Source: Adineta ricciae
Taxonomy: Eukaryota; Rotifera; Eurotatoria; Adinetida; Adinetidae
Assembly (NCBI GenBank): GCA_905250025.1
Contig: CAJNOJ010000222.1
Span: forward strand, 109,690-173,689
DNA: 64,000 nucleotides
Reading direction: 5' to 3'
Shown here: positions 46,602 through 59,380 of the stretch, one piece after another
Position numbering within the stretch: position 1 is the first letter of the stretch
How the letters are laid out: each line of letters starts with the position of its first letter
Notes under the pieces: generated by a model
Told to the model about the DNA's origin: nothing
Seen by the model: only the letters and a program-made list of their open reading frames with translations
The model's database searches: none
Position numbers and translations under genes: made by a program

Positions 46602-47823
46602 CTTTGTCAACAACTGTAGAATCAGCGTTTGCTACCACCATAATATCTACAACAACAATATTCACAACAGGTTTAAACACATTTCAAAATATCAAATCTT
46701 TCTTTATCTTTCTACTTTAGACCCATCCTGCCAATTGACCTTTGACCGATCAAATTTATGTTCATTTTATCCCACCTCTTTGCTTACTTCACTCACCGTC
46801 GATGATTTTAACGGCGATACTTATTTAGATCTTGCTTTTATTGATAATATATTTAGTAATCTCTATGTATTGATTGGGAACAACAGTGGAGCTTTTGCAG
46901 CGCCATTGATATATAAAATCACAACAACTGATTCACCGTGGGCAATCGTTTCGGACGACTTTGACAACGATGGTAGGAAGGACCTTGCCGTGGCAAATTA
47001 CGGTTCTAGCACTGTAGATGTGTTCATGGGTAATGGTAATGGCACTTTCCGAACCCAACGAAAGTTTCCGACTGGACTTGTGATGCTCCCGATGGCGATT
47101 ATAGCTGTTGACTTTGATAGTGACACTCACATAGATCTTATTGTGTATGGCGCCGACGCAGGTATTATGTTTGGCAGAGGTGATGGCTCTTTTAGTACTG
47201 CTGTGAGTCTTTACGATGATGACGGTGCTCAACCGAATTTGCTAACTTGTGCTGATATAAACGATGATAGTTATCTAGATCTTTTCATCATTGAAATGAG
47301 CCCTGATGTGATACTAATACTGCTTAATAATGGTCATGGATATTGTAAATTGTGGCAAACTTTGAGTTTGGTGGCCTTTTCTGGATCGACTTCGCTATCA
47401 GTAGCTGATTTTAATAATGACGATCTATTGGATATAGCCATTACGAATTCGAATAAAGCTAACATAGGCATTTTTATTCAACAGAGCAATGGTTCGTTTG
47501 GACAGCAAACAATATATTCAACAGGAATATATAGTAATCCACGCTCAGTTGTCGCTGCCGATTTTAATCATGATGACCAAATTGATCTTGTTGTGAGTCT
47601 CTTCTACAAGAGTCAAGTGGGTGTTTGGCCAGGAGTTGGCGATGGTACATTTTTACCACCGACGATGTATTCGACGGGCCCTACCAGTTCTCCGAATGAA
47701 ATAATTACAGGTGATTTAAATAATGACAACCGATTGGATTTCATTGTATTAGATCGCACATATCCCAACATGACTATTTTTCTCAATTCATGCGCGTGTT
47801 GTTTAAAAGAGCCTTCGAAATGA
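46602..47823 (+). CDS. FG-GAP/VCBS-repeat (integrin-alpha-like) extracellular domain
   Basis: Exon 46602-46670 encodes a Thr-rich linker (TTIISTTTIFTT). A 50 bp intron leads to exon 46721-47823. The second exon holds seven FG-GAP repeats with Ca-binding-like loops: DDFNGDTYLD, DDFDNDGRKD, VDFDSDTHID, ADINDDSYLD, ADFNNDDLLD, ADFNHDDQID and GDLNNDNRLD, each followed by a beta-hairpin and often a G-DGTF turn. This should fold as a seven-bladed propeller outside the cell. No separate signal peptide is seen, so it is probably the C-terminal domain of the multi-unit membrane gene, joined through 46237-46488. The end is a Cys-rich tail (NSCACCLKEPSK). Confidence 0.75.
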
Positions 47824-47967
47824 AAGACTTGAACATTTACATAAATAGCTGCTGAGTTTGAACCAAATGGATTTGCTTTGCTTTTCTTGATCGTCATCAT
47901 TCGCTTATTACATATCTAATAAATATGTTGCATTCTATAGGATTCGGTCTTTAGTATCGTCATCGAA

Positions 47968-48440
47968 CCCATGTAAACGCTAGACGCAGATTAAATGCGT
48001 TTGACTGCGTTCTGATTCGGGATACGCGCTCAGACGCGGTTAAAACTGAATTTTGACGCAATTGGACGCAGGTATACTCACAATCGCGTCCAAACGCAAA
48101 AAACGAAATAATTTCTGTAGCATGTAGACGCAATCTTGCAATTGATTGCGTGTAGCCGCGGTTTATAGCTATTTCAGACGCGTTTGAAGGCGGTTCTAAG
48201 CAAACTCGCATTTGCACGCGATTTATTCAATCCTGTGCGATGCGTCTAAACGCGATCAATCTAGCCACTGCGTCGACACTCATATATTAAGAATTCTTGG
48301 ACGCATTTAGACGCACTGACGAGCAGACTCGCATTCACATGCGTTTATTGCGAGTCCTTAGAATGCGTTTACATGCGCTTTATCGCGGTACCGCGTGCAA
48401 ACGCAGGCTAGTACACCTTTTAAGCGCATATGGACGCGGT
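47968..48440. repeat. Left subterminal ACGC/GCGT array, copy A
   Basis: Words such as AGACGC, AAACGC and GATGCGT repeat every 10-20 bp in both orientations. Closely matches the copy B array at 50931-51425. Confidence 0.75.
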
Positions 48441-48793
48441 TAACGTACACAGTTCATCCACGTCGTAATGTGGTTATTCATTGAGTTATGTTCATGTGTA
48501 GAAATGTAAACGATTGGAGAAGCTTTGGTTATAGTTCTCGAAAATAGTAAAAGGTATAGATTAACAACGGTACTAAGTGTCATTCTGTTGCGTCATGGGA
48601 AGATTGAGACAAGCTGATAGCTTCAATATCTTGTGTTATATGCAAGAAAGAGCACACACAAAGATCTGAGTGTTAATATTCGAAAGCTTCATCTCTGCGA
48701 ACTAGTGTGCTGAGCAGGGAACTTGCCTTATTGTGTGTCTGATTCAATCAGACTAGATCATTTATCTGCATCTTTCAGCGATGAATAATTTTT

Positions 48794-50480
48794 TCACAAG
48801 TAATGATCAACGATGCTTTCTGACTCATTTAGCTCACCTAGATAACTTTCAAAGTTGAAAGTAGAATAGTTGTAAACACCACCAAAATCTCTAATTGATT
48901 CTGATAAATGAAAAATCATGTGTATTGACATAACATTTTGTCGATCGCCATAAAGCAATGGAAATTGATGAATGAATTCGGTTGTCAACATTTTGATTTG
49001 TAATAATTGTTCTGGTGTAATAGTCTTTGCTTCACAAAGATGTGTAATAAAGGTAAGCAACAGAAAATGTCGACCATATCTCTTTGGCAGATACATACAA
49101 AATGTTGAGAATCCAAATAAAAGAAGAGATCTTAATTCATTTGCCTTGAATTGTTTGTACTTCAGAATCGTCCTAGGCGTTCGGTACATTGTAGAAGGAA
49201 ATTTATGTGTTGATAAAGCAATATCGATCAGTTCAATTTTTGATCTTAACGACCACGGTTGATGACGATGTTCTGGATCAAACCATAAATCAAGCAGCCT
49301 GCTCTATAAATATAAAAGGATTATTTTTGCATTCTAAATTGAAAAGATCTCGAAATTAGATAGTTACATGAAAACCTCAATCTAACCACAATCTATCTAT
49401 CAACAGACAACAGTTTCATTCTGTCTTTTCAATGTTCTCGTGTGAAAATCGACTAAGTATCAATACAAAGAAGAAGAAATATATGTCGATATGACTACGA
49501 AAAAACTACTTAACAAATATACTTACAAATGACCCTCTGTATAGATTATGAAGAGTATCGAATACGAAACAACGGCCAACATCAAAAAAGCGTAAATCTC
49601 GTAGATGACATTCGCCCAGATAACCACACATGTAATCACGACGAGCTGTTTTCTCTTTGGGACGAAAGCTTTCAGGTATAGCCATTTTAACATCATAAGA
49701 GAAATTGTTTCGTAGCTTCGGTTGAACATCTTGTTTTCGAACTGGAAATACGCGAAGTTTATGTGTATATCCTGGCTTAATTGGTACTGTAATGCCTGAA
49801 AAGGTGAAGAAATCAATCTTAATTGTATCTGTTCACAATAAAAGTCGATAGCTACAAATGAAATGAAATTTACCTTTGATCAAGCATTTACCGCAGCCAT
49901 ACGCTCCATTTATTTCCGTAAGATTTTGCACAAGAGCTTGTGCAGGTTTGTCCAGAGATCCAGCGATTAAAAATACTTTAAGAAATGAATGCGTTCCATC
50001 CCCCATTGTATAACGATTTTCATTCTCCAAAAGTAACAATTCATTGATAATTGGCTGTAAATATGCAGCCATTTCTTGTCGTGATGGTTTTGATACACCG
50101 GCTCCAATACCGCCAACGAGAACATTTTGCATTCGAAACCTGTCTGGTTTCTTTAATTCATTTATAACGAAAGTAATAACCCATAAAGAAGATTTCGAAC
50201 TTTTTGAAATTTCAATACCGTCTACATTCATCACCAACGAAATAAAACCATCACCTTCCTGTTCTACAATCTTCTTGTAAAATAATCCTTCGGTAATATT
50301 AGAGGAGTCAGATATATTGGAACTGGACTGTTGTTGAAAATAAAGTGCAGGAAATCGTGATAATACATCTTGTATTTGAGTTTTTAAAGGCAAACGAACA
50401 AAAACAGGTGGTCTTGTAGTGAATCCTTTATTTTCATTGCATTCAACATTCGTACAATTTGTTTCTTTCGCCGATAGCTT
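48794..50480 (-). pseudogene. tnp2-type transposase fragment, copy A
   Basis: Equivalent exons of copy B: part of E3 (49874-50480, cut by N), E4 (49527-49795) and E5 (48794-49303). Motifs present include VMNVDGIEISKSSK, FDTLHNLYRG and YNYSTFNFESYLGE. The C-terminal exon has been deleted and the N-terminus is not visible. Confidence 0.7.
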
Positions 50481-50481
50481 N

Positions 50482-50930
50482 GTATTTGTACAGAAACGAT
50501 CGAAAATCCATAAAAGATTGTCAAAACTGCTAAATTCTGATCGCGTCACTGGTGCCACCTGAGCCAGCTATGGAACTGAAATTGGTCACGATAACTCAAT
50601 ATGCATTTTCTAACTTTAGCTGTAGATGCCAATGCGGTTTTTTGTATTGTTAAATATAACTTATGAAATAAACTCTTCCTTAAATATTTCGGATATAGGC
50701 ACAGAGTGATCTTTTAGTGTTTTACTCAACTAAGTTGATACCTTATAGAAAACAATGTCATCATAGGACAGTTTACCACCGATTATAACACAGGTGCCGA
50801 AAAATAATGATAAACCGTCTTGCACCGTCAAAATGTTAATCCTGTATGTCTCGAAACATGAGATTTCGATTACGTTATTGTATCATGCAACATTCGTTCT
50901 CATTATTATCCTTCAAAATCTCATGTTCTT
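50482..50930. other. Flank of copy B
   Basis: 450 bp unlike the transposon or the rest of the window. It should be the host sequence left of copy B. No gene seen. Confidence 0.45.
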
Positions 50931-51425
50931 CCCATGTAAACGCCAGACGCAGATTAAACGCGTTTGACTGCGTTCTGATTCGGGATACGCGTTCAGACGC
51001 GGTTAAAACTGAATTTTGCCGCAATTGGACGCAGATATACTCACAATCGCGTCCAAACGCAGAAAACGAAATAATTTCTGTAGCATGTAGACGCAATCTT
51101 GCAATCGATTGCATGTAGCCGCGGTTTATAGCTATTTTAGACGCGTTTGAATGCGGTTCTAAGCAAACTCGCATTTGCACGCGATTTATACAATCTTGTG
51201 CGATGCGTCTAAACGCGATCAATCTAGCCACTGCGTCGACACTCATATATTAAGAACTCTTGGACGCATTTAGACGCAGTGACGAGCAGACTCGCATTCA
51301 CATGCGTTTATTACGAGTCCTTAGAATGCGTTTACATGCGCTTTACCACGGCACCGCGTGCAAACGCAGGCTAGTACACCTTTTAAGCGCATATATATGG
51401 ACGCGGTTATCGTACACAGTTCATG
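50931..51425. repeat. Left subterminal ACGC/GCGT array, copy B
   Basis: Dense, irregular repeats of short words with an ACGC core (AGACGC, AAACGCG, TGCGTTT) at 10-20 bp spacing in both orientations. CpG is far richer here than in the AT-rich surroundings. In CACTA elements such subterminal repeats are binding sites for an element-encoded protein (family knowledge). Confidence 0.75.
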
Positions 51426-51769
51426 CACGTCGTAATGTGGTTATTCACTGAGTTATGTTCATGTGTAGAAATGCAAACGACTGGAGAAGCTTTGGTTATA
51501 GTTCTCGAAAATAGTAAAAGGTATAGATTAACAACGGTACTAAGTGTCATTCTGTTGCGTCATGGGAAGATTGAGACAAGCTGTTAGTTTCAATATTTTG
51601 TGTTATATGCAAGAAAGAGCATACACAAAGATCTGTTGAATCATTCCAAAATTACGATCTGAATTGATCCACCAGCCTAGAATAAAAGCCACAATGAGAA
51701 ATACGAGATTCGATCTCAAATACAGTATAGTCAGTTTAGACGTTTATTTCGAATAATTTGACATGAGTT

Positions 51770-54700
51770 TTATGATGACTCTAAAAGATTTGGAAAACGA
51801 AAAAAAACAAAAGTTTTTGAAGAATTGTCAAAAACGTGTGCTAATTTCTCTACGATATTGGTCGGTTTTACAAAAAACGAACTACTGTTCTGTTCAGCAC
51901 TACCAAACATAACAGTGGAACAAGTTATTCGAGTGTTATTTAAATTAATTGACAAATATTTGTTGATTGGTACATCACGAATTCGTACAATACAGTTATC
52001 TTCTTCCGAATTTTTTCGTATGATGGAAATAATAAATCCGACGCGAATCTTGTTCGCCAATTTGTATAAAACACAAGAATCATCTTCTTGGCCATTGCTC
52101 CGTTGTGTAAGGATGGTAAAACGAATGCTATTGAAAATAAGACTATTATAAAGTGTTACGCTACTTCCAAGTATGCTACGTATATCACAATTTCGTCCTT
52201 TGTCGTAATCAATATTCTTCAATTGACAAGATTGTTTGAGCTTAGATGAACGACTAGTACGTAAATTCGGAAGAAAACGATCGATGAAAGCACCTAGTTG
52301 AAAGTTAAACGATTTGTCATTAATATGTATGCAAGAAGAACGTAAGAGTTTAACATTAGATTGTACTTCCAAAGCATGTCGACGAGTTGAATGGATAGTT
52401 GATCTTAACGTTCCTATAACACAATAAAAAACGAATGCTTTGTGTTTCTCTCATATATGTTATCAAAACACACAGATAATGGAAGTTTCTATTAGATAGA
52501 CGGTGAATAGATTGGAACTTTACTCGAAATCTATCGGTTATTGCCATCAGCTATCGTCGGAATAACTAAAGGACATCATTGTGTGAAATACCATTATTTT
52601 CGAACAACTGGTAATGTTAATATTCAAAAGCTTCATCTCTGCGAACTAGTGTGATGAGTAGGGAACTTGCCTTATTGTGTGCCTGATTCAATCAGACTAG
52701 ATCATTTATCTCTATCTTTCAGTGATGGATAATTTTTTCACAATGAATGATCAACGATGCTTTCTAACTCATTTACCTCACCTAGATAACTTTCAAAGTT
52801 GAAAGTAGAATAGTTGTAAACACCACCAAAATCTCTAATTGATTCTGTTAAATGAAAAATCATGTGTATTGACATAACATTTTGTCGATCGCCATAAAGC
52901 AATGGAAATTGATGAATGAATTCAGTTGTCAACATTTTGATTTGTAATAATTGTTCTGGCGTAATAGTCTTTGCTTCACAAAGATGTGTAATAAAGGTAA
53001 GCAACAGAAAATGTCGACCATATCTCTTTGGCAAATACATACAAAATGTTGAGAATCCAAATAAAAGAAGAGATCTTAATTCATTTGCCTTGAATTGTTT
53101 GTACTTCAGAATCGTCCTAGGTGTTCGGTACATTGTAGAAGGAAATTTATGTGTTGATAAAGCGATATCGATCAGTTCAATTTTTGATCTTAACGACCAC
53201 GGTTGATGACGATGTTCTGGGTCAAACCATAAATCAAGCAGCCTGCTCTACAAATATGAAAGGATTATTTTTGTATTCTGATTTGAAAAGATATCGAAAT
53301 TAAATAGTTACATGAAAACCTCAATCTAACCACAATCTATCTCATCAACAGACAACAGTTTCATTCTGCCTTTTCAATATTCTCATGTGAAAATCGACTA
53401 AGTATCAATACAAAGAAGAAGAAATATATGTTGATATGACTATGAAAAAACTACTTAACAAATATACTTACAAATGACCCTCTGTATAGATTATGAAGAG
53501 TATCGAATACGAAACAACGACCAACATCAAAAAAGCGTAAATCTCGTAGATGACATTCGCCCAGATAACCACACATGTAATCACGACGAGCTGTTTTCTC
53601 TTTGGGACGAAAGCTTTCAGGTATAGCCATTTTAACATCATAAGAGAAATTGTTTCGTAGCTTCGGTTGAACATCTTGTTTTCGAACTGGAAATACACGA
53701 AGTTTATGTGTAGATCCTGGCTTAATTGGTACTGTAATGCCTGAAAAGGTGAAGAAATCAATCTTAATTGTATCTGTTCACAATAAAAGTCGAGAGCTAC
53801 AAATCAAATGAAGCTTACCTTTGATCAAGCATTTACCGCAGCCATACGCTCCATTTATTTCCGTAAGATTTTGCACAAGAGCTTGTGCAGGCTTGTCCAG
53901 AGATCCAGCGATTAAAAATATTTTAAGAAACGAATGCGTTCCATCCCCCATTGTATAACGATTTTCATTCTCCAAAAGTAACAATTCATTGATAATTGGC
54001 TGTAAATATGCAGCCATTTCTTGTCGTGATGGCTTTGATACACCGGCTCCAATACCGCCAACGAGAACATTTTGCATTCGAAATCTGTCTCGTTTCTTTA
54101 ATTCATTTATAACGAAAGTAATAACCCATAAAGAACATTTCGAACTTTTTGAAATTTCAATACCGTCTACATTCATCACCAACGAAATAAAACCATCACC
54201 TTCTTGTTCTACAATCTTCTTGTAAAATAATCCTTCGGTAATATTAGAGGAGTCAGATATATTGGAACTGGACTGTTGTTGAAAATAAAGTGCAGGAAAT
54301 CGTGATAATACATCTTGTATTTGAGTTTTTAAAGGCAAACGAACAAAAACAGGTGGTTTTGTAGTGAATCCTTTATTTTCATTGCATTCAACATTCGTAC
54401 AATTTGTTTCTTTCGCCGATAGCTTATTACATTTTGCACAAAAATAAGCAGGTGATGTCGCATCAGTTGTTAACGTTGGTGATAGGATACACTTGATATG
54501 TGATGAATTTTTGGGTACGTTTTGAACCTTTAACAATCGCATTAATTGGCAAAAGTGGTCCAAGCAACGATTCGACAATTTATGTCTAGTTTTCAGTACA
54601 ATCAGGACGGCGGCAACTTCATAGACTGACGCCTCAGAAGATCTTTTTTGAAAAAGAAAACAAAAGAAGTGTCAAAATTACGAACATCAATCATAAGTAC

Positions 54701-55103
54701 TCACAAATCGAGAAAGTCCTCTTCTTCCGTATTCGTTTCTTCTTCAGCATTCGGATCAGCCTGGATGTCATGAAGTTTATCAGTATCTGTGTTAACTCCA
54801 AGAGAATTTAGAAAATCTTGAAGGTTAATTGATGGAGACGAAGACGGTTTTTCATCAGTAGTATTGCTGGAATTATCATTTGTGTTCAATTGTATTCCAC
54901 TTGACGAATTGTTATCTTGGTTAAAAGAATGACTTGATCTAGGAACATAATACAAATACATATTGAAGAAAAAGAAACTAAACTGGTTAATTAACATACT
55001 CATGATCGTTCGAAAATGCTGGTGCATCAATTAGAAACGGTGTTCTATTGAAAAGATCCTGAACACGCTGTCTGTTACGCCATTTCGTAGATCTAGAAGC
55101 CAT
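51770..55103 (-). CDS. tnp2-type (CACTA) transposase, copy B
   Basis: Exons E1 55000-55103 (start MASRSTKWRN), E2 54705-54938 (Ser/Asn-rich, ending in an acidic stretch), E3 53819-54642, E4 53472-53740 and E5 52738-53247, all in matching phase. E6 (51770-52413) encodes the C-terminal domain (YKLANKIRVGFIISII, FRFPNLLESS), but its junction with E5 is unresolved and E5 as read ends in TGA. E3 has a CxxC zinc-like patch (YFCAKCNKLSAKETNC) and the catalytic-type NVDGIEISKSSK..SLW segment. E4 has FDTLHNLYRG. E5 has MSIHMIFHL and YNYSTFNFESYLGE, both hallmarks of tnp2/DUF4218-like proteins. It would cut and paste the element. It may or may not be active. Confidence 0.75.
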
Positions 55104-55229
55104 CTATAATAAAACAAATGATAATCTATCTATTATCTTTTTTTCTCTCTACGAATATCAAAATGCTTGTAACTTCTACGAATAAACAACAAAATCAATC
55201 ATAAAATTTGAGAAAAAAAAGCTCTTTTT

Positions 55230-57926
55230 TCATAGTTCATCATCTTCATCACCACTAATCGACAACGTGTTATTACGTGCAGTTGTTGTCGTTTTACTTG
55301 GTATCTTTGACTTCTTGGATGAAACCATGTCATCGATCGTCAATTGCTTATCAGAAGTTTTTCGCTTTTCCGAAGTTATTTTCGAAGAACTTCCGTTTTT
55401 TTCCTTTTCATCTTTCGCTTGACGAAAAACACCATTAATTGCTTCATTAAATGGACGATCGTTGTCGATCGGACCATGATGCGCTTCTACGAAATCTAAA
55501 TAACGAATAACACGTTAATACAGTTAGCACATTTTCACAAGTGAAGAATACGAATTAATCAAGGCGAATATCTACACTTTGATTACTTATTCACGTTTTA
55601 TCCCCACAATATCGATTAAATTCTTAAAATGTGTCGATCAACGATAGACGTTTCTCAAATTCTTGTAACTCAAACCAGTTTAAAATATTCCAATTGAACA
55701 ACAATCAATCTTTCGGCTTTTTTCTCTAGAAAGCTTTGTATTGAGATAACCAATACTTACCACGAATTTTCTGTCGCAACGGTTTAGAAACAGCTTCTGT
55801 TCCGCTATTCTTTAGCAATTCATCAGGTGTAAACAATGCATAGATAATTTTTCGAGTGGTAGCAGTGGCAGTATGTTTAATACAACCGAGAAGTGTGTTT
55901 GGATTAATGTTGCTAATTTGTTTAGCGTGTTCGTAGATATCGGTTGCCGATAGTGTCGAACTAATCGCTTTGGCCATTTTTAAAATGTATGGGCGTGCAC
56001 CGGCATCGGGCAAAGCTAAAATAAATGAAGAACATTGCATTACTTGTATGAAAGAATGCGGTCAATGATGAGATTGAGTTGTAAATAGCTTTTTCCTAAA
56101 GAACAAAGTTGCAAAACACAATCACAAAAGTCGCCTTTCAATATGGCCTAAAACAATGTCATTGGAACTGTTCAATCCTTAAAGAAGAAACGACTTGGTA
56201 TTTTCTCCAAGCTACTATGTGCTTTTCAAATGCAGCTGTGTGAATATTCGCTCGTGCCATTGAAATAAACAATATGAAGTGACAAAGATTCAACATGATT
56301 GAGTCCATACGTACGTATGTAATTCTTTTTGTAGTAATTAATCTTCTTTTCGAGTGCTAGAACCTTGTTCTTCTGATTTTGCAATTTCGTTTTCAATTTA
56401 TTAAACTTTTCTTTCGTAACAAAATCCGAAATATCTCCTTCGTCAGAACTTGTATCGCTTGAATCTATACGCAAATGCATGGATTATGACAACGTATAGT
56501 GTGAGAAGAAGACATACCACTCGTAGGATTGACTGGCGTGACGATTGAATCGGATCGGTTTTTATTCGATGAATCATTTGGTGTTAGAATTTTACGAGAA
56601 ATTGCAAGATTCTTGGATTGTGTTGCTCGCGGAGATGATTTATCGAGAAGAATGGCCTTCGATTTGGATTTGGCTGAACAACATTGAACGTCGGAATCTT
56701 CACCTTCTGAAACGATACTATCGGTTAATATCAATTTACATCAAAAGCATCTTTCTACATAAACATGGTACGCAGAAATTGCTTTTCAACGATGAATAAA
56801 TGGTAAGTACATCTAGTCGAGATAGAAACTGAAGCGATGCAATAGATGAGTATATAGTTTTATCCAAGAGTTCAACGGACGAAATTCATTGAAATTAACG
56901 TTCGTTTGCTCACCTTCGAGTGTATTTTTAGTTGTTGACAATAGTTCAGTGTCATCAGCATTTTCATCATCACTATTATCGAACAACTTTCGTTTAACTT
57001 GTACTGTTCTTTTTGCCTGACATGTTGATGATTCACTAGGAGTTTTGTTCGTAGCCGAATTCATACATTGTCGTGGTACCGTTTTTGATCGATGGTGATC
57101 GAATTCTACAAAAAAGAAATGCAATGAGTGATAGAATGAAAGTCTACATGAATTCATGGAAATCAATACATTTCTGAAAGAAAAGAACAATATTTCACTT
57201 GTCCTTACCGTTCGATTTCAATGATCGTTTTGATCCTGTAGAATTACTCATCGCGTGGTTTTCTTTATTTGCCACTTGAATTGGATTACCTATGGAAGAC
57301 AAATATGAATTCAAATTTACTAATATTTTGATTTACAAACTCACTAGTTTTCTTATGCTTGTTGATCGGATGGTTTTCAATGTCGATATTATTCAAATTC
57401 GTAGTTAATAAATCCGTTTTCTCTAAACACATAAAAACAAGCATTTATCTATTGCAATTACAAAATAAAAAAGTGAAAACGTTCTGTTTTGTTTTTAAAA
57501 TAACAAAACAAGCCTATCAAAATGGCGGCATTTACTTGGTGGTTTTTGCGGAAGATGCTCTCCTTCGATGGTGTCTTCTTGTAAAATTTCAAGCTGCTCG
57601 ACGCACAAATCCTCGGTACCTTATAAAAAAGTCAGCAAAACCGTTATTCTTGGAAAATATTCAATATTTAGAAGCTCACCAAAAAGTAAAACTTTGCCAC
57701 GGTCTGATTTACGGGAATCGATAATTCCTTTGTATGTGGCAATTTCGTTGACTTTTACTGTTTTACCAAAGTTAATGAAATTGTTCAATGGAACAAGAAC
57801 AACCTTCTTGTCCTTTTCTCGTCGAACAATAGCATGAGTATGCTCTTCGGAACAGTCAACATTTGCTGAGTTCGTTTGTGAACGAATACTCGAAGTTGAG
57901 TTTCTTCGGGAATGTTGTCGTTCCAT
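55230..57926 (-). CDS. BEN-domain DNA-binding protein encoded by the transposon, copy B
   Basis: Nine exons with GT-AG borders and consistent phase: 57680-57926, 57536-57619, 57345-57422, 57209-57289, 56914-57105, 56518-56706, 56315-56464, 55761-56015, 55230-55495, giving 513 residues. The N-terminus has a compact segment (VVLVPLNNFINFGKTVKVNE), then long Ser/Lys/Asp-rich disordered exons. A coiled coil lies at about residues 300-340 (LKTKLQNQKNKVLALEKK), and a BEN-type domain at about 341-425 (TATTRKIIYALFTPDELL). The tail is acidic (SGDEDDEL). BEN domains bind DNA. The gene lies 126 bp upstream of the transposase on the same strand and inside the same element, so a TnpA-like role at the subterminal arrays is a reasonable inference. 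Confidence 0.75.
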
Positions 57927-59380
57927 CTAGAGATAAATGCAAGAAATTAAGACAGCTATTTTATCAGCAAAGCTTGAGATAAACTCGTTTTGAATTGTTA
58001 AAAAATTTAAACGAAAAAGGTTTTCCTTGAGACAAGTTTTCAATGTCATAGGTTTGTTAGCGCGGATGTATAACCGTTCATCAAGACATGAAAGGACAAA
58101 ATGAACGGTTTTATTGGAGGATTTTTTTATTAAATATTTCCATGTTTGTCATTTCGATTTTGTAAGAGACTGTGCAAGGTTTTACTAATTCAAATGATTA
58201 AGATATTTTTACCAAGAAAATGCTAGAAACTTATATAGGTGGCGCTGTTATGCTTTCAAAGCTTTTATTGTCAAAACAATTTCTCGTGTATAAAAATATA
58301 AAAATACAAATAAATGAAATTTTCTCTCTTCTAAAGAACCTTTTAAAAATACAATTTGTTTGAATATAAAAGCTTTGGACCCGAATATATAACAAAGGAT
58401 GAAAAGGATTTCAGATAGATAATAAAGAAATGTATATATTCTCATCATTTGTGTCTGGAAGATATATCTCAAGGGCTTTCAGGATGGATTTTGATGGCAT
58501 TTCAGCTTTCTGGATTTTCAAGATGTGTTTCTAAGTCGTTTAGATGCTAAAGAAGAAATCAAATGTATAAACTGTGTTGACGTTGACGACTAAGTTCTGT
58601 ATTGAAATTTCAATGTCAAGTTGTTCTTTATTTGATGGAACATATCAAACCAAGATTCTGCCTCACAACTGAAATAATAAAGTTGTAAATGGAATTGAAT
58701 ATTCTTCTCATCCATTGTTGAGTACTGCAATGGTATTGAATAGACTGGAATTCAGTAGAACTGTTTTTATTTTTCTTTCATCTTGAATTTGAGTATTTGT
58801 GTTCATTGTCAAACAAATAGTTCAATGGCTTGCGGATCTTGTTTTTCAAAATAATCAAGAGCTATTTTGATTGCTGTTAGTATCGAAAAAAATATATGAA
58901 CTTATGATAATAAAATCTGACACATCGATCAGCAATTCAAATTGAGAAAGAATCGTGTGAAAAAGCCCTTGAACACATTAGAGAAATTCTTCTTAATCAG
59001 AAACAATTGAGTACATGATGCATTTTAATCTGACTCTTTTACATCAGAATATGAATATTAATAATTGAAAACATAATTTATGTCAGAACTATTCATATAA
59101 TTGATGTAATCACATGGAAATGAATTCAACGTTCACATATAGGTTGTCGTCCATATGATACTGATTGCAGTCACATGTGACTGAACGGTATGTACGCTTG
59201 CTTCTGAATCGCATGTTCACTTGTTCTAATCTAACTTACATCATTCTAGATAAATCAACATATTATCATTCCGTTGACCTACAATGAGGTAAAGACCATC
59301 ACCAGAGAGTAGTGATTGATGGCAACTCAGATCGAAGCTGAGATGGATATGATATATTTTTCAAATTTTAAAATGTGGCC
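57927..59380. other. Non-coding interior of copy B
   Basis: AT-rich, no conserved frame. It repeats closely in copy C (62308-63746). It presumably contains the BEN gene promoter. Confidence 0.5.

Larger units (their letters stand above)
47968..50480 (-). mobile_element. CACTA-like element copy A (left half, cut by N)
   Basis: Begins with CCCATGTAA at 47968, then a subterminal array and the 3' half of a tnp2-type transposase on the - strand, and is cut by the N at 50481. Its left flank differs from that of copy B, so it is an independent insertion. Compared with copy B, about 1 kb holding the C-terminal transposase exon (51630-52615 or so) is missing near 48670. Confidence 0.75.

Noticed and set aside
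50875..51246. Frames of about 85-123 codons inside the subterminal arrays
   Set aside because: They arise because the repeated ACGC words avoid stop codons; there is no domain and they end arbitrarily.
53468..53761. Hydrophobic - strand frame of 97 codons in copy B (and 49523-49816 in copy A)
   Set aside because: It is the wrong frame of transposase exon E4; the correct frame gives the FDTLHNLYRG motif with proper splice sites.
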